Assembly (NCBI RefSeq): GCF_023278045.1
Contig: NZ_CP056783.1
Location: 2,389,501 to 2,453,500 of the forward strand
Source of the DNA: Flavobacterium sp. K5-23
GTDB lineage: Bacteria; Bacteroidota; Bacteroidia; Flavobacteriales; Flavobacteriaceae
DNA length: 64,000 bases
Direction of reading: 5' to 3'
Shown here: piece after piece, positions 1-9,580 of the stretch
How the letters are laid out: each line of letters starts with the position of its first letter
How positions within the stretch are numbered: position 1 is the stretch's first letter
Made by a program: the position numbers and the translations under genes
Notes under the pieces: model-generated
Seen by the model: the letters and a program-made list of their open reading frames with translations, nothing else
What the model was told of the DNA's origin: nothing
Database searches by the model: none

Positions 1-2347
1 TTGCATTTCCAGGTTTTAGTAATCCAATCATTTTATCAACATACAGTTTTTGTATATTTCTACGATAGATGTCAATTGAGGTGTTGCTTTTCAATTCTGA
101 AAAAATACCATTTTTAAGATCATCCATTAATTCGTCTATAGAATAGTTGTTTTTGTTTGTAGAAGAAGTCTCAATAAGTCTTACCACTCTGTCTCCTGCC
201 AAAAGACTGGATAAAGTTGCGTCTTGCATACTTTTAATAGACTCAACACCGCTTTCTGGATTTATTTTCGAAAGGATATTTTGATCCATTAACCATTTTG
301 GGGTAGTAAATAATTGGGTGTTCAAGAAGGCTACTGCCTCTTTTTGTATGCTTTTAGGAACAACTTCAAACTGATTTCCTGTCATATCATATGTTTTAGG
401 AGAATCGTATATCCCTCCAACATTTTTGGTTACATGTCCCATGTATCTTCTAAATTGTCCTAGAAGTGCATTATAAAGATTATCTAGTTCAGCATAACTT
501 TCCCCATTTTCTTTACTCCATTCTAACAAATTAGGTAAAATTCTTTTTAGGTTTTTTATTCCGTATTCAGATGCTCTCATAGCATTATCACCTATGTCTT
601 CTGTTTGGTATCTAGGGTCATAAGGACTAGTTTCAGTTCCAAACCATAAACGACGGTTTTTGTATGCTTCCTTTGTCATTTCATTCAAAATCGCTTTTTC
701 TTCCTTTTCGCTTTTCGCATCGTCAAAATAGGAGTAACCCCATTTTATAGCCCACTTGTCATAATCTCCAATTCTTGGAAATAAAGCAGTTACTCCATCC
801 TCTGGCTGAGCTACATAATTAAAACGAGCGTAATCCATAATAGAAGAAGTATGTCCGTTTTTATCTTGATAATCTTTATCTCTTAGTTTTTCAACTGGCG
901 TAGCTGAACTAGCTCCCATATTGTGACGTAAACCAAGAGTGTGTCCTACTTCATGAGAAGAAACAAAACGAATCAATTCTCCCATTAAATTGTCATCAAA
1001 TTTCTTATTTCTTGCAGCTGGATCTACAGCCGCTGTTTGAATCAAATACCAATCTCTTAAAAGACTCATAATGTTATGGTACCAACCAATGTGGCTTTCT
1101 AATATTTCACCGCTTCGAGGGTCATTAACATTTGGTCCATATGCATTTTTAATTTCGGCAGCAAAATATCTTAATACTGAAAAACGGGCATCTTCCAAAC
1201 TCATTGTAGGATCGTTTTCTGGCCAGTATTCTCCTCTAATGGCATTTTCCCAACCCGCACTTTCAAAGGCAACTTGCCAGTCGTCTATACCCTGTTTGAT
1301 GTGCTTTTTCCATTTTTCAGGAGTAGCTGGGTCAATATAGTAGACAATAGGTTTCAAAGGTTCAATCAATTCACCGTTTTTTTGTCTTTGTGCATCCTCA
1401 GCTGATTTTGGCTCTAAACGCCATCTAACTGCAAATACTTCGGTTTCTGATTTTTGTGATTCTTCTTCAAAGACACCGTGTTGATTTGCAAAATACCCAA
1501 CACGGGCATCAAATGTTCTTTTGCGCATTGGAGTTTTTGGTAGTAGAATCATTGAGGTATTGATCTCTAATGTAACTACTCCTGCATCCAAAGCAGATGG
1601 TACATCAACTCCAATTTTTGGTGTTGGTGTGGTGTTGATTTTTTGTGGTGTTGTTGTAAATGTTTTTACGCTTCTAATTTCTGTGTTTATTGGAAAACTA
1701 CTTACTTTAGAAATAAAAGACCTGTCTTTTTGAAACGATTGTATGTTTAACAATTGTTTCTTAATTGGATCTAATGAAAAAGTTTGAACATCAGCATCAA
1801 ATGTTGGTGTTAAATCTAGCACATAACCAGTGATTTTTCCTGATGCATCTTTTTTATAAGCCAGTACATCATAATTACCGATAATAGGATCAGAAGTTGA
1901 GTTTTTAACCGCTTGAGCCATTGGCTTGTCTTCGTCTGGGGACATTATTACATAAGTAATTGACCTAAGAAGGATATTGTTATTAAGTCCTTTCTCCCAT
2001 TTTATTACTTGTCTGTTGATTTCTTCTCCACCAAATATTCCTCCTCCAGCTGGAGTTTTTGAATATCGGGTGATCGTCATAATTTCAGCTCCCAAAAGTG
2101 ATTCCGGAATTTCAAAAAGGTATTTGTCATCCATTTTATGAATGTCAATCAATCCTCTTTGAGTGACTGCTGTAGAGTCAATAACTTTGTTGTACGGTTT
2201 TGGTACTTTTTTGACATCAGCTTTTTTTGTGTCAACTGTTGCAACGGCATCCGTGTCCTTTTTTTTCTTTTTTTTGCTCTGTGCAAATGTTCCTTGGCTT
2301 AGGCCCAAAAGGAGACAAGTGGTAATTAAAATTATTTTTTTTTGCAT
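1..2347 (-). CDS. Secreted zinc-dependent metalloprotease (metzincin-like, DUF5117/DUF4953 type), 3' end cut by window edge
   Basis: Reading from an ATG at 2347 leftwards gives at least 782 residues with no stop before the window edge, so only the C-terminus is missing. The protein starts with a signal peptide ending near FAQ, followed by six lysines (SKKKKKKD). The zinc signature HEVGHTLGLRH lies at about residues 465-475 and matches HExxHxxGxxH of metzincins; a downstream SIMDYARFNY segment resembles the Met-turn. This architecture is that of the large Bacteroidota zinc-dependent metalloproteases of about 800-850 residues. It is probably exported and degrades protein or peptide outside the cytoplasm; the substrate cannot be read from the sequence. 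The lysine run is encoded by two A8 tracts (2259-2266 and 2268-2275 on the plus strand), which could slip. Family call is firm, role is inferred. Confidence 0.9.
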   Translation of the reverse strand, partial: MQKKIILITTCLLLGLSQGTFAQSKKKKKKDTDAVATVDTKKADVKKVPKPYNKVIDSTAVTQRGLIDIHKMDDKYLFEIPESLLGAEIMTITRYSKTPAGGGIFGGEEINRQVIKWEKGLNNNILLRSITYVIMSPDEDKPMAQAVKNSTSDPIIGNYDVLAYKKDASGKITGYVLDLTPTFDADVQTFSLDPIKKQLLNIQSFQKDRSFISKVSSFPINTEIRSVKTFTTTPQKINTTPTPKIGVDVPSALDAGVVTLEINTSMILLPKTPMRKRTFDARVGYFANQHGVFEEESQKSETEVFAVRWRLEPKSAEDAQRQKNGELIEPLKPIVYYIDPATPEKWKKHIKQGIDDWQVAFESAGWENAIRGEYWPENDPTMSLEDARFSVLRYFAAEIKNAYGPNVNDPRSGEILESHIGWYHNIMSLLRDWYLIQTAAVDPAARNKKFDDNLMGELIRFVSSHEVGHTLGLRHNMGASSATPVEKLRDKDYQDKNGHTSSIMDYARFNYVAQPEDGVTALFPRIGDYDKWAIKWGYSYFDDAKSEKEEKAILNEMTKEAYKNRRLWFGTETSPYDPRYQTEDIGDNAMRASEYGIKNLKRILPNLLEWSKENGESYAELDNLYNALLGQFRRYMGHVTKNVGGIYDSPKTYDMTGNQFEVVPKSIQKEAVAFLNTQLFTTPKWLMDQNILSKINPESGVESIKSMQDATLSSLLAGDRVVRLIETSSTNKNNYSIDELMDDLKNGIFSELKSNTSIDIYRRNIQKLYVDKMIGLLKPGNA

Positions 2348-2393
2348 TTGTTTATTTGTATTAAAAAGATTGATTTTAGTTTCTATTAGTATC

Positions 2394-2401
2394 CAAATTT
2401 A
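2394..2401 (-). promoter_or_regulatory. Putative -7 box (TAnnTTTG) for the metalloprotease gene
   Basis: TAAATTTG on the minus strand, 46 bases before the ATG at 2347, matches the Bacteroidota -7 consensus. No convincing -33 TTG is seen at the usual 17-23 base spacing, so the call is tentative. Confidence 0.4.
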
Positions 2402-2636
2402 TTTATATAATTTAGATTATGATTGTATTTGTATGTTTAATTTTGAATATTATAATTATTGCCATTCGAATCATATTATTCGATAACATGATTTATCTCA
2501 TAAATGGATTTATTCTTTTGAACTATCTTTGTTTTGGAACAAGAATAAAGTCTGTTATCTGATTTGTTTTTAAGAAAATGAATAATAATAATGATTCGTT
2601 TTTTTATAAAAGATTTCCGTAATTTTATGGTGTAAA

Positions 2637-3707
2637 ATGTTTATAATGAAATATAAAAAATCAAGAAGATTACCGCATTTAAATCTAGAATATACCGGGA
2701 TACATACAAGCAAAGAATCGGAGATGCAATTGTTCGTTTTTGATGATTCGTCTATGGATGAATATGAGGATTTCACTTTGTCTGATTTAGACAAGTACAT
2801 CGATACAAACAAAACAAATTGGCTTAATTTACACGGATTAAACAATGCAGACTTAATTCAGAATATTGGGGATTATTTTAAAATTGACGATTTTATGCTT
2901 TTTGATATTTTAAATACTTCAAGAAGAACAAAGCTAGAAGAACTCTCTGATACCTTGTTTTTTAACATAAAGTCTATATTACCCACGGAACACTCTGATA
3001 ATATTAATCTCGAACAAATCAGTTTTCTAATTAAAGATGGAATGTTAATTTCTTTTCAAGAAAAACGTTCTGATTTTTTTACGCATATTCGAGAAAGAAT
3101 CAGGAAGCATACCGGAATAGTGAGAACCAAAAAAGTGGACTATTTACTGTATATCCTTCTAGATTCTATTATGGAGAATTTCTATATCACCTTAGAGAAT
3201 GAAGAGTCTAAGGTAGAAGAGCTTATTACACTTTCAAAAATAAGCACAGATCCAGTAATTTTAGTGAATATTGAAAAACACAGAGACAATTATAATTTCT
3301 TGAAACGTTCTATTATACCTCTTCGGGATTCTTTATTTGCCATAAAAAGTATAAAAGATGACAATGTATTCAATTTAATTGAAGCCGAAAATTTCACCTT
3401 TTTCTTCAGATTGCATCAAAAAAGTTTGGAACTATTGGAACAAATTGAATCGGATATGGGAATGCTGGAAAGTGCTTCTAATTTTTACTTCTCCTCACAA
3501 ACACATAAGATGAACGAGATAATGAAAACCCTGACGATTGTTTCGGCTATTTTTATACCTATGACTTTTATTGTAGGTGTGTATGGAATGAATTTTGAAC
3601 ATATGCCCGAATTAAAATATCAAAATGGCTATTATACTGTCATCGGGATTATGGTTTTGATTGGAATAGGAATGATTTTCTATTTTAAAAGGAGACGTTG
3701 GTTTTGA
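2637..3707 (+). CDS. corA: CorA-family magnesium/cobalt transporter
   Basis: The 356-residue protein has the CorA layout: a long acidic, alpha/beta and helical cytoplasmic N-terminal part, then two membrane helices at the C-terminus (about 298-318 and 330-350) with the signature YGMN at about residues 316-319 in the connecting region, and a basic tail (FKRRRWF). CorA forms a pentameric channel for Mg2+ (and Co2+/Ni2+) uptake in the inner membrane. Length is normal. Translation may start at 2637 or at the in-frame ATG at 2646; I keep 2637. The gene stands 104 bases upstream of pta with no visible terminator between, so read-through is possible. Confidence 0.93.
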   Translation: MFIMKYKKSRRLPHLNLEYTGIHTSKESEMQLFVFDDSSMDEYEDFTLSDLDKYIDTNKTNWLNLHGLNNADLIQNIGDYFKIDDFMLFDILNTSRRTKLEELSDTLFFNIKSILPTEHSDNINLEQISFLIKDGMLISFQEKRSDFFTHIRERIRKHTGIVRTKKVDYLLYILLDSIMENFYITLENEESKVEELITLSKISTDPVILVNIEKHRDNYNFLKRSIIPLRDSLFAIKSIKDDNVFNLIEAENFTFFFRLHQKSLELLEQIESDMGMLESASNFYFSSQTHKMNEIMKTLTIVSAIFIPMTFIVGVYGMNFEHMPELKYQNGYYTVIGIMVLIGIGMIFYFKRRRWF

Positions 3708-3811
3708 AATTAGTGAGAAGTGAAATGTATAATAAATAGAGATTACGATAATAAAGTGAAATATAAGTTGACCAATTAGAATTGGGATATAAAAATGTAA
3801 AAATAAACAGA

Positions 3812-5905
3812 ATGAATAAGGCGATATATATTGCAACTAGCGAACATAACAGCGGTAAGTCCATAGTTACTCTTGGATTGATGAGTATGTTAATAGGTAA
3901 AACTGCCAAAGTAGGTTATTTTAGACCTATTATTGAAGATTTTGAAGACGGGAAATTAGACAACCACATTGAGACTGTTATTTCTCACTTTGGGCTTGAT
4001 ATCGACTTTGAAGATGCTTTTGCTATTACCAAAAGTAAGCTGATCAAAAAGAAAAATAAGGGAAAAATAGGAGAAGTGCTCGATCTGATTATTGAGAAAT
4101 ACAAAAAATTAGAGGAGCAGTTTGATTTTGTTTTAGTGGAAGGAACGAGCTTTAGTGGTGAAGGTACCGTTATCGAACTTGATATGAATGTACTGATTGC
4201 TAAAAACCTGGGGATACCAACTATTATTGTAGGTTCGGGTGTGGGGAAAACACTGGAGGAATTAATAGACAGTCTTTATCTTGCTTATGATTCTTTTAAA
4301 GTTAAAGATGTAGAGGTATTAGCGGTTATAGCCAATAAAGTCCAACCGGAAAACATCGATTTAGTAACAAATGGTTTAAAATCCAACTTACCAAAAGAAG
4401 TTTTGGTTAATGCTATTCCAATTATTTCCAGTTTGAATAATCCAACGATTAAGGAAATTGTGGATGAACTGGGTGCTAAAGTTTTATTTGGAAAGGAATT
4501 TTTGAATAACGAAGTAGGTAATTTTAGTGTAGGTGCTATGCAATTGCGTAATTATCTAATTCATTTAAAAGAAAACGCTCTTGTAATTACTCCTGGAGAC
4601 AGAGCAGATATTATTTTGGGTGCATTACAAGCTAATGAGTCGGCTAATTATCCTTCGGTATCAGGAATTGTCTTAACGGGAAACATTCTTCCAGAGGATA
4701 GTATTTTAAAGTTAATCGAAGGATTGACAAGTATTGTTCCAATAATCACTGTAGAAGGGGGGACCTATAGTATTACAAATAAAATAGGAAACATAAAGTC
4801 CAAAATTTATGCGGATAATACCCAGAAAATTGAAACATCTATAAATACATTCGAAAAGTATGTTGATCTGGACAGTTTATCTACTAAGTTAAGTGCTTTT
4901 GAAGCTGATGGAATTACTTCTAAAATGTTTCAATACAATCTGGTAAAAAGAGCTAAAAAGCATAGAAAACACATTGTATTGCCCGAAGGAAGTGACGAAA
5001 GAATCATTATTGCTACCTCTCGATTACTGGCAATGGATGTTGTTGATATTTCGATTATTGGAAACAAAAAACAAATAGAAAACAAGGTAGCCGAATTAGG
5101 GATTGCTTTTGACTTTTCGAAAGTAAAAATCATAAACCCGATTGAGTCCGAAAATTACGAGGATTATGCAAATACGTATTACGAGTTGCGTAAAAATAAA
5201 AATGTAACCATAAGAATGGCCAAAGATTTAATGGAAGACGTTTCTTATTTTGGTACGATGATGGTGTATAAAGGGCACGCTGACGGAATGGTTTCTGGTG
5301 CTGCGCATACAACCCAACATACCATTTTACCAGCGTTACAATTCATAAAAACTAAACCGGATACTTGTATTGTTTCGTCCATATTTTTTATGTGCTTGGA
5401 AGACCGCGTTTCTGTTTTTGGGGATTGTGCCATAAACCCAAATCCTACTGCCGAACAATTAGCTGAAATCGCTATATCTTCTGCCGACTCAAGTTTGGCT
5501 TTTGGTATCGAACCAAAAATTGCTATGCTATCTTATTCTTCTGGTTCTTCTGGAAAAGGGGATGAAGTGGATAAAGTAAGAAAGGCTACTGAAATTGTAC
5601 GTGAAAAACGACCTGACTTAAAAATTGAAGGCCCTATACAATATGACGCTGCCGTAGATATGGAAATAGGTCAAAGCAAAATGCCAAATTCCGAAGTAGC
5701 GGGACAAGCAAGCGTCCTTATTTTTCCTGATTTGAACACAGGAAACAATACCTATAAAGCAGTTCAGAGAGAAACGGGTGCTTTGGCTATTGGGCCAATG
5801 TTACAAGGATTAAACAAGCCCGTAAATGATTTAAGTAGAGGTTGCACTGTAGATGATATTATCAATACGGTGGTGATTACTGCAATACAAGCACAAGGGT
5901 TGTAA
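3812..5905 (+). CDS. pta: Phosphate acetyltransferase (long form)
   Basis: Interconverts acetyl-CoA plus phosphate with acetyl-phosphate plus CoA. About 697 residues, the length of the long multi-domain Pta: an N-terminal P-loop NTPase-like domain (SEHNSGKS near residues 9-16), a central DRTGG-type domain, and the C-terminal catalytic PTA_PTB domain from about residue 370 (LPEGSDERI, SYSSGSSGKGDEVDKV, GPIQYDAAVD). A TTG at 3782 would extend the frame by ten residues, but the ATG at 3812 gives the usual MNKAIYIATSE start. The partner ackA lies 189 bases downstream on the same strand; together they form the acetate overflow/activation pathway. The gap between them is filled with repeats rather than a terminator. 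Confidence 0.97.
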   Translation: MNKAIYIATSEHNSGKSIVTLGLMSMLIGKTAKVGYFRPIIEDFEDGKLDNHIETVISHFGLDIDFEDAFAITKSKLIKKKNKGKIGEVLDLIIEKYKKLEEQFDFVLVEGTSFSGEGTVIELDMNVLIAKNLGIPTIIVGSGVGKTLEELIDSLYLAYDSFKVKDVEVLAVIANKVQPENIDLVTNGLKSNLPKEVLVNAIPIISSLNNPTIKEIVDELGAKVLFGKEFLNNEVGNFSVGAMQLRNYLIHLKENALVITPGDRADIILGALQANESANYPSVSGIVLTGNILPEDSILKLIEGLTSIVPIITVEGGTYSITNKIGNIKSKIYADNTQKIETSINTFEKYVDLDSLSTKLSAFEADGITSKMFQYNLVKRAKKHRKHIVLPEGSDERIIIATSRLLAMDVVDISIIGNKKQIENKVAELGIAFDFSKVKIINPIESENYEDYANTYYELRKNKNVTIRMAKDLMEDVSYFGTMMVYKGHADGMVSGAAHTTQHTILPALQFIKTKPDTCIVSSIFFMCLEDRVSVFGDCAINPNPTAEQLAEIAISSADSSLAFGIEPKIAMLSYSSGSSGKGDEVDKVRKATEIVREKRPDLKIEGPIQYDAAVDMEIGQSKMPNSEVAGQASVLIFPDLNTGNNTYKAVQRETGALAIGPMLQGLNKPVNDLSRGCTVDDIINTVVITAIQAQGL

Positions 5906-5910
5906 AAAAA

Positions 5911-5955
5911 GTTTAAAAGTTTAAAGTTTAAAGTTTAAAAGTTTCAGGTTTCAAA
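5911..5955 (+). repeat. Short tandem GTTTAAA-type repeat between pta and ackA
   Basis: Five or so imperfect copies of a 7-8 base GTTTAAA(A) unit follow the pta stop directly, ending in GTTTCAGGTTTCAA. Simple tandem repeats of this kind are common between Flavobacterium genes. No function is evident. Confidence 0.7.
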
Positions 5956-5961
5956 TAAAAT

Positions 5962-6079
5962 AATAAACACAAAATATATCCGTCCAGTCCCCCTCTCCTT
6001 TGGAGAGGGCCGGGGAGAGGAATAAACACAAAGTATATCCTTCCAGTCCCCCTCTCCTTCGGAGAGGGTCGGGGAGAGG
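5962..6079 (+). repeat. Two tandem 59-bp GC-rich palindromic repeat units
   Basis: Unit 1 (5962-6020) and unit 2 (6021-6079) are both 59 bases and differ at about four positions. Each ends in a strong hairpin CCCTCTCC-TTyG-GAGAGGG followed by a second G-rich arm (CGGGGAGAGG) that can compete for the same C-rich arm. The GC content stands out sharply from the AT-rich surroundings. The unit is related to the palindrome at 23061-23092 (reverse orientation) in the end of the RND pump gene. It reads as a REP-like dispersed element, duplicated here just before the ackA start. Confidence 0.85.
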
Positions 6080-6094
6080 AAAATAAATAAAACA

Positions 6095-7279
6095 ATGAAA
6101 ATAGTAATAGTAAATACAGGAAGTTCTTCAATCAAATATCAATTAATAGATATGCCTTCTAAGGAAGTAATTTGTAGTGGTATGATAGATAGAATAGGCT
6201 TGGAAACATCAAATCTAAGCTATAAAACAAGTACAAATTCGGTTGAAGAGATTTTACCAATTTCGGATCATAAAGAAGGATTGGAAAAGATTGCTCAATT
6301 GTTGATGGATGAAAAGATTGGAGTAATTAAAAGTACTAAAGAGATAGATGTTGTTGGACATCGTGTTGTTCATGGAGGAAGTACTTTTTCTGATACCGTA
6401 GTGATTACTGAAGAGGTGAAAGATCAAATAAAGAAACTTTTTTCCTTAGCGCCATTGCACAATCCATCAAATCTGGAAGGAATAGAAGTTGCCGAAGAAA
6501 TATTTGCAACAGCAAAACAAGTAGCCGTATTTGATACTGCCTTTCATCAGACAATTCCCGTTGTGGCTCATAAATATGCCATTCCTAATAGATTATTAAC
6601 GGAGAATAAGATTCGGGTTTATGGTTTCCATGGTACAAGTCATAAATACGTTTCTGAACAAGCTGCAGAATATCTGGATAAAAGCGATAAGATTATCAGT
6701 ATCCATTTAGGGAATGGTTGTAGTATGACGGCAATAAAAGGCGGCGTAAGCATCGATCATACTTTGGGTTTCGGTCCTATGAACGGATTAGTGATGGGAA
6801 CGCGAAGCGGCGATATTGACCAATCGGTTATTTTTTATATGGTCAAATCATTAGGTTATACTCTTGATGAGGTTTATAATATGTTACAAAAAGAAAGCGG
6901 TATGCTAGGCCTTACAGGTTATAGTGACCTAAGAGATATAGAAGCGCATGCTGAAAAAGGAAATGCCAACTGCCAACTTGCATTAGCCATGAATGCGTAT
7001 CGCATAAAAAAATATATAGGTTCTTATACTGCTGTAATGAATGGTCTAGACGCTATAGTATTTACGGCTGGTGTTGGTGAGAATTCATCTTATGTTCGAA
7101 AATTAGTGTGTACTGATATGGAGTATTTCGGAATCGAATTAGATAATGAAAAAAATGAAATCCGCTCCAAAGAAATCCGTGAAATAAATCTTCCTGAGTC
7201 TAAAACAAAAGTTTTGGTTATTCCTACCAATGAAGAAATCGAAATTGCAAAGCAAGTATATAATTTGCTTTTGGGTTAA
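6095..7279 (+). CDS. ackA: Acetate kinase
   Basis: Transfers phosphate between acetyl-phosphate and ADP, giving acetate and ATP; cytoplasmic partner of Pta. The 394-residue length is standard. ASKHA-fold signatures are clear: VNTGSSSIKYQL at the N-terminus, VGHRVVHGG, FDTAFHQTIP, RVYGFHGTSHKYV, ISIHLGNGCS, GTRSGDIDQ and FTAGVGENS. The ATG at 6095 is 15 bases after the palindromic tandem repeat, so the ribosome binding region is squeezed between repeat hairpins and start. An efficient terminator follows. Confidence 0.98.
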   Translation: MKIVIVNTGSSSIKYQLIDMPSKEVICSGMIDRIGLETSNLSYKTSTNSVEEILPISDHKEGLEKIAQLLMDEKIGVIKSTKEIDVVGHRVVHGGSTFSDTVVITEEVKDQIKKLFSLAPLHNPSNLEGIEVAEEIFATAKQVAVFDTAFHQTIPVVAHKYAIPNRLLTENKIRVYGFHGTSHKYVSEQAAEYLDKSDKIISIHLGNGCSMTAIKGGVSIDHTLGFGPMNGLVMGTRSGDIDQSVIFYMVKSLGYTLDEVYNMLQKESGMLGLTGYSDLRDIEAHAEKGNANCQLALAMNAYRIKKYIGSYTAVMNGLDAIVFTAGVGENSSYVRKLVCTDMEYFGIELDNEKNEIRSKEIREINLPESKTKVLVIPTNEEIEIAKQVYNLLLG

Positions 7280-7298
7280 AATAAACTTCTTATACTAT

Positions 7299-7329
7299 AA
7301 AAAGCTTCTCGTTTGAGAGGCTTTTTTTT
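7299..7329 (+). terminator. Rho-independent terminator after ackA
   Basis: Hairpin AAAGCTTCTC-GTTT-GAGAGGCTTT followed by a run of T, 20 bases after the ackA stop. Confidence 0.9.
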
Positions 7330-7475
7330 CGTTATAACCAATAAACGGTTCTGTGTTTATAAGTTTGGAATTCAAGGGTTTAGGGTGTAATGTAGTATTG
7401 TTTGTTAAATCAGATTCTGATAGAAAATAATATTTAACTATTTTAGCAAAACTAAAACTAAAAATTAAATACAAA

Positions 7476-9575
7476 TTGAAACATTATTTATCCCTTTTCC
7501 TGCTTTGTGCTATGAGCATATTGCAGGCGCAAAGCATTCAGTCCCCTTCAAACAAAATCATTTTAAATTTTAAGTTAGGGACAAATGGACAGCCATTCTA
7601 CTCCGTAAATTACAAAGAAAAACCAATCATTCTTGAAAGTGCCTTAGGTATTAAACTGAAAGAGAAAGCAGCTTTAGATGCGAATTTTGAAGTCATGGAT
7701 ACTAAAAAAGCAACTTTTAATGAATCTTGGAAACCTGTACTAGGAGAGCAATCATCTATCTTAAATCATTATAATGAATTGACTGTTTCTCTTATTCAAA
7801 AAGAAACTAAGGTAAAAATGAATATCATTTTTAGAGTTTTTGATGAGGGTGTTGCTTTTCGCTATGATTTCCCTAAACAAAACGAACTTAATTATTTCAT
7901 TATTTCTGATGAGGTATCTCAATTTAATCTAACGGATAATTATAAAGCATTTTGGATTCCGGGAGATTTTGATAGTAATGAGTACGAGTACAACGAAACA
8001 AAACTTTCTGAAATTGATAATTCTAAAATAGATATGAATAATGGTATTGGTGTGAAATCCATTCCAGGAAAATACATTGTTCAATCGCCGTTGATGATGA
8101 AATCTACATCGGGGTTATATCTTAATATTTTTGAAGCGGCGGTAGTTAATTATCCTATAATGCATTTAAATGTTGATGTTGAAAAATATAAATTGAATGC
8201 ACAATTGGTTCCTAACGCTATAGGTGACAAAGCCTATTTGCAAACACCTTGCGTTTCTCCTTGGAGAACGATAATGATAAGTGATGATGCCAGAGATATT
8301 GTAGGCTCAAAAATGATTCTGAACCTTAACGAACCTTCAAAAATTGAAGATACTTCTTGGATTAAGCCTATGAAGTATGTTGGGATTTGGTGGGAAATGC
8401 ACGTTGGGAAAGCTACCTGGGATTATGCAGGTTCACAAAATGCTCAAAACTCAGTGACTAAGGATTTATTACCTTCAGGAAAACACGGAGCAACTACAGA
8501 AAACACTAAAAGATACATCGACTTTGCTGCCAAAAACGGTTTTGATGGAGTTCTGGTAGAAGGATGGAATGTCGGTTGGGAAGATTGGTTTGGCAACTGG
8601 AAAGAAGAGGTTTTTGACTTTGTAACTCCTTATCCTGATTTTAATATTGATGAGGTTACGGCTTACGCCAAAGCAAAAAATGTAAAAATGATTATGCATC
8701 ATGAGACTTCGGGCTCAGTTGCTAATTATGAAAGAAGATTAGACCGTGCATTTGATTATATGAAGAAATACGATTATCCGGCTGTAAAGTCAGGATACGT
8801 AGGTAAAATTATTCCTAGAGGAGAATTCCATGACGGGCAGTCTATGGTCAACCATTTTAATTTTGTTGCAAGACGTGCTGCTGATTATAAAATTATGATT
8901 AATTCACACGAATCTTCCAGACCTACAGGCTATAGCAGAACCTATCCAAATTATATTGCTGCCGAAGCTGCTCGTGGAAATGAATTCAATGCTTGGAGTA
9001 TTGGAAACCCACCTATGCACGAAACAATATTGCCTTTCACAAGACTACTTGGAGGACCTATGGATTATACTCCTGGTATTTTCGAAATAAAAATGAGCCA
9101 TTACGATAAAAGTAAAACGGAACAAGTACATACTACATTGGCAAAACAACTAGCTTTGTATGTAACGATGTATTCTCCTTTGCAAATGGCAGCTGATTTA
9201 CCTGAAAACTACGAGAAATACAATGATGCTTTTCAATTCATTAAAGACGTAGCTGCAGATTGGGATGAGAGTATATATCTAGAAGCAGAACCAGGTGATT
9301 ATTTAACGGTAGTTAGAAAAGAAAAAGGAAAAGAATCGTGGTTCCTGGGTGCAATCACCGATGAAAATGCAAGAAACTCTGAAATTAAGTTGGATTTCCT
9401 AACAAAAGGACAAAAGTATAAAGCGACCATTTACGAAGATGCAAATAATGCTCATTGGAAAAACAATCCTATTGCTTATAAAATTAGAACTATGATAGTT
9501 ACCACTAAGTCAAAAATTAAATTGAAATTGGCTGCCGGCGGAGGAACCGCTATCAGTTTTGAACCAATTAAATAA
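7476..9575 (+). CDS. Secreted glycoside hydrolase family 97 alpha-glucosidase-like enzyme (SusB type)
   Basis: The 699-residue protein has a signal peptide (MKHYLSLFLLCAMSILQAQS), an N-terminal beta-sandwich, a TIM barrel and a C-terminal beta domain as in GH97. Glutamates at residues 410 (in HHETSG), 479 (SHESSRP), 497 and 503 (AARGNEF) have exactly the spacing of E439, E508, E526 and E532 of Bacteroides SusB, the base, acid and calcium-binding set of the inverting subgroup. It should therefore cleave alpha-glucosidic bonds with inversion, probably in the periplasm. The start is TTG: no in-frame ATG lies near, and TTG gives a complete signal peptide. No SusC/SusD pair is adjacent, so it is not in a recognisable polysaccharide utilisation locus here. 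Confidence 0.93.
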   Translation: MKHYLSLFLLCAMSILQAQSIQSPSNKIILNFKLGTNGQPFYSVNYKEKPIILESALGIKLKEKAALDANFEVMDTKKATFNESWKPVLGEQSSILNHYNELTVSLIQKETKVKMNIIFRVFDEGVAFRYDFPKQNELNYFIISDEVSQFNLTDNYKAFWIPGDFDSNEYEYNETKLSEIDNSKIDMNNGIGVKSIPGKYIVQSPLMMKSTSGLYLNIFEAAVVNYPIMHLNVDVEKYKLNAQLVPNAIGDKAYLQTPCVSPWRTIMISDDARDIVGSKMILNLNEPSKIEDTSWIKPMKYVGIWWEMHVGKATWDYAGSQNAQNSVTKDLLPSGKHGATTENTKRYIDFAAKNGFDGVLVEGWNVGWEDWFGNWKEEVFDFVTPYPDFNIDEVTAYAKAKNVKMIMHHETSGSVANYERRLDRAFDYMKKYDYPAVKSGYVGKIIPRGEFHDGQSMVNHFNFVARRAADYKIMINSHESSRPTGYSRTYPNYIAAEAARGNEFNAWSIGNPPMHETILPFTRLLGGPMDYTPGIFEIKMSHYDKSKTEQVHTTLAKQLALYVTMYSPLQMAADLPENYEKYNDAFQFIKDVAADWDESIYLEAEPGDYLTVVRKEKGKESWFLGAITDENARNSEIKLDFLTKGQKYKATIYEDANNAHWKNNPIAYKIRTMIVTTKSKIKLKLAAGGGTAISFEPIK

Positions 9576-9580
9576 AAACC

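Noticed and set aside
2163..2486. Plus-strand 107-residue open frame
   Set aside because: Lies antisense to the metalloprotease start and intergenic region; Phe/Cys-rich low-complexity product without any domain.
3612..3909. Minus-strand open frames around the corA-pta junction
   Set aside because: Overlap the ends of two well supported genes and encode AT-rich low-complexity hydrophobic peptides.
5962..6079. Possible CRISPR array
   Set aside because: Only two direct tandem units without spacers; no cas genes in the window.
5928..6135. Minus-strand open frames with SSPRPSPKERG and SPTLSEGEG peptides
   Set aside because: They are translations of the GC-rich tandem palindrome; this peptide type occurs in many databases as a spurious product of such repeats. 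No start context or conserved neighbour supports a gene.
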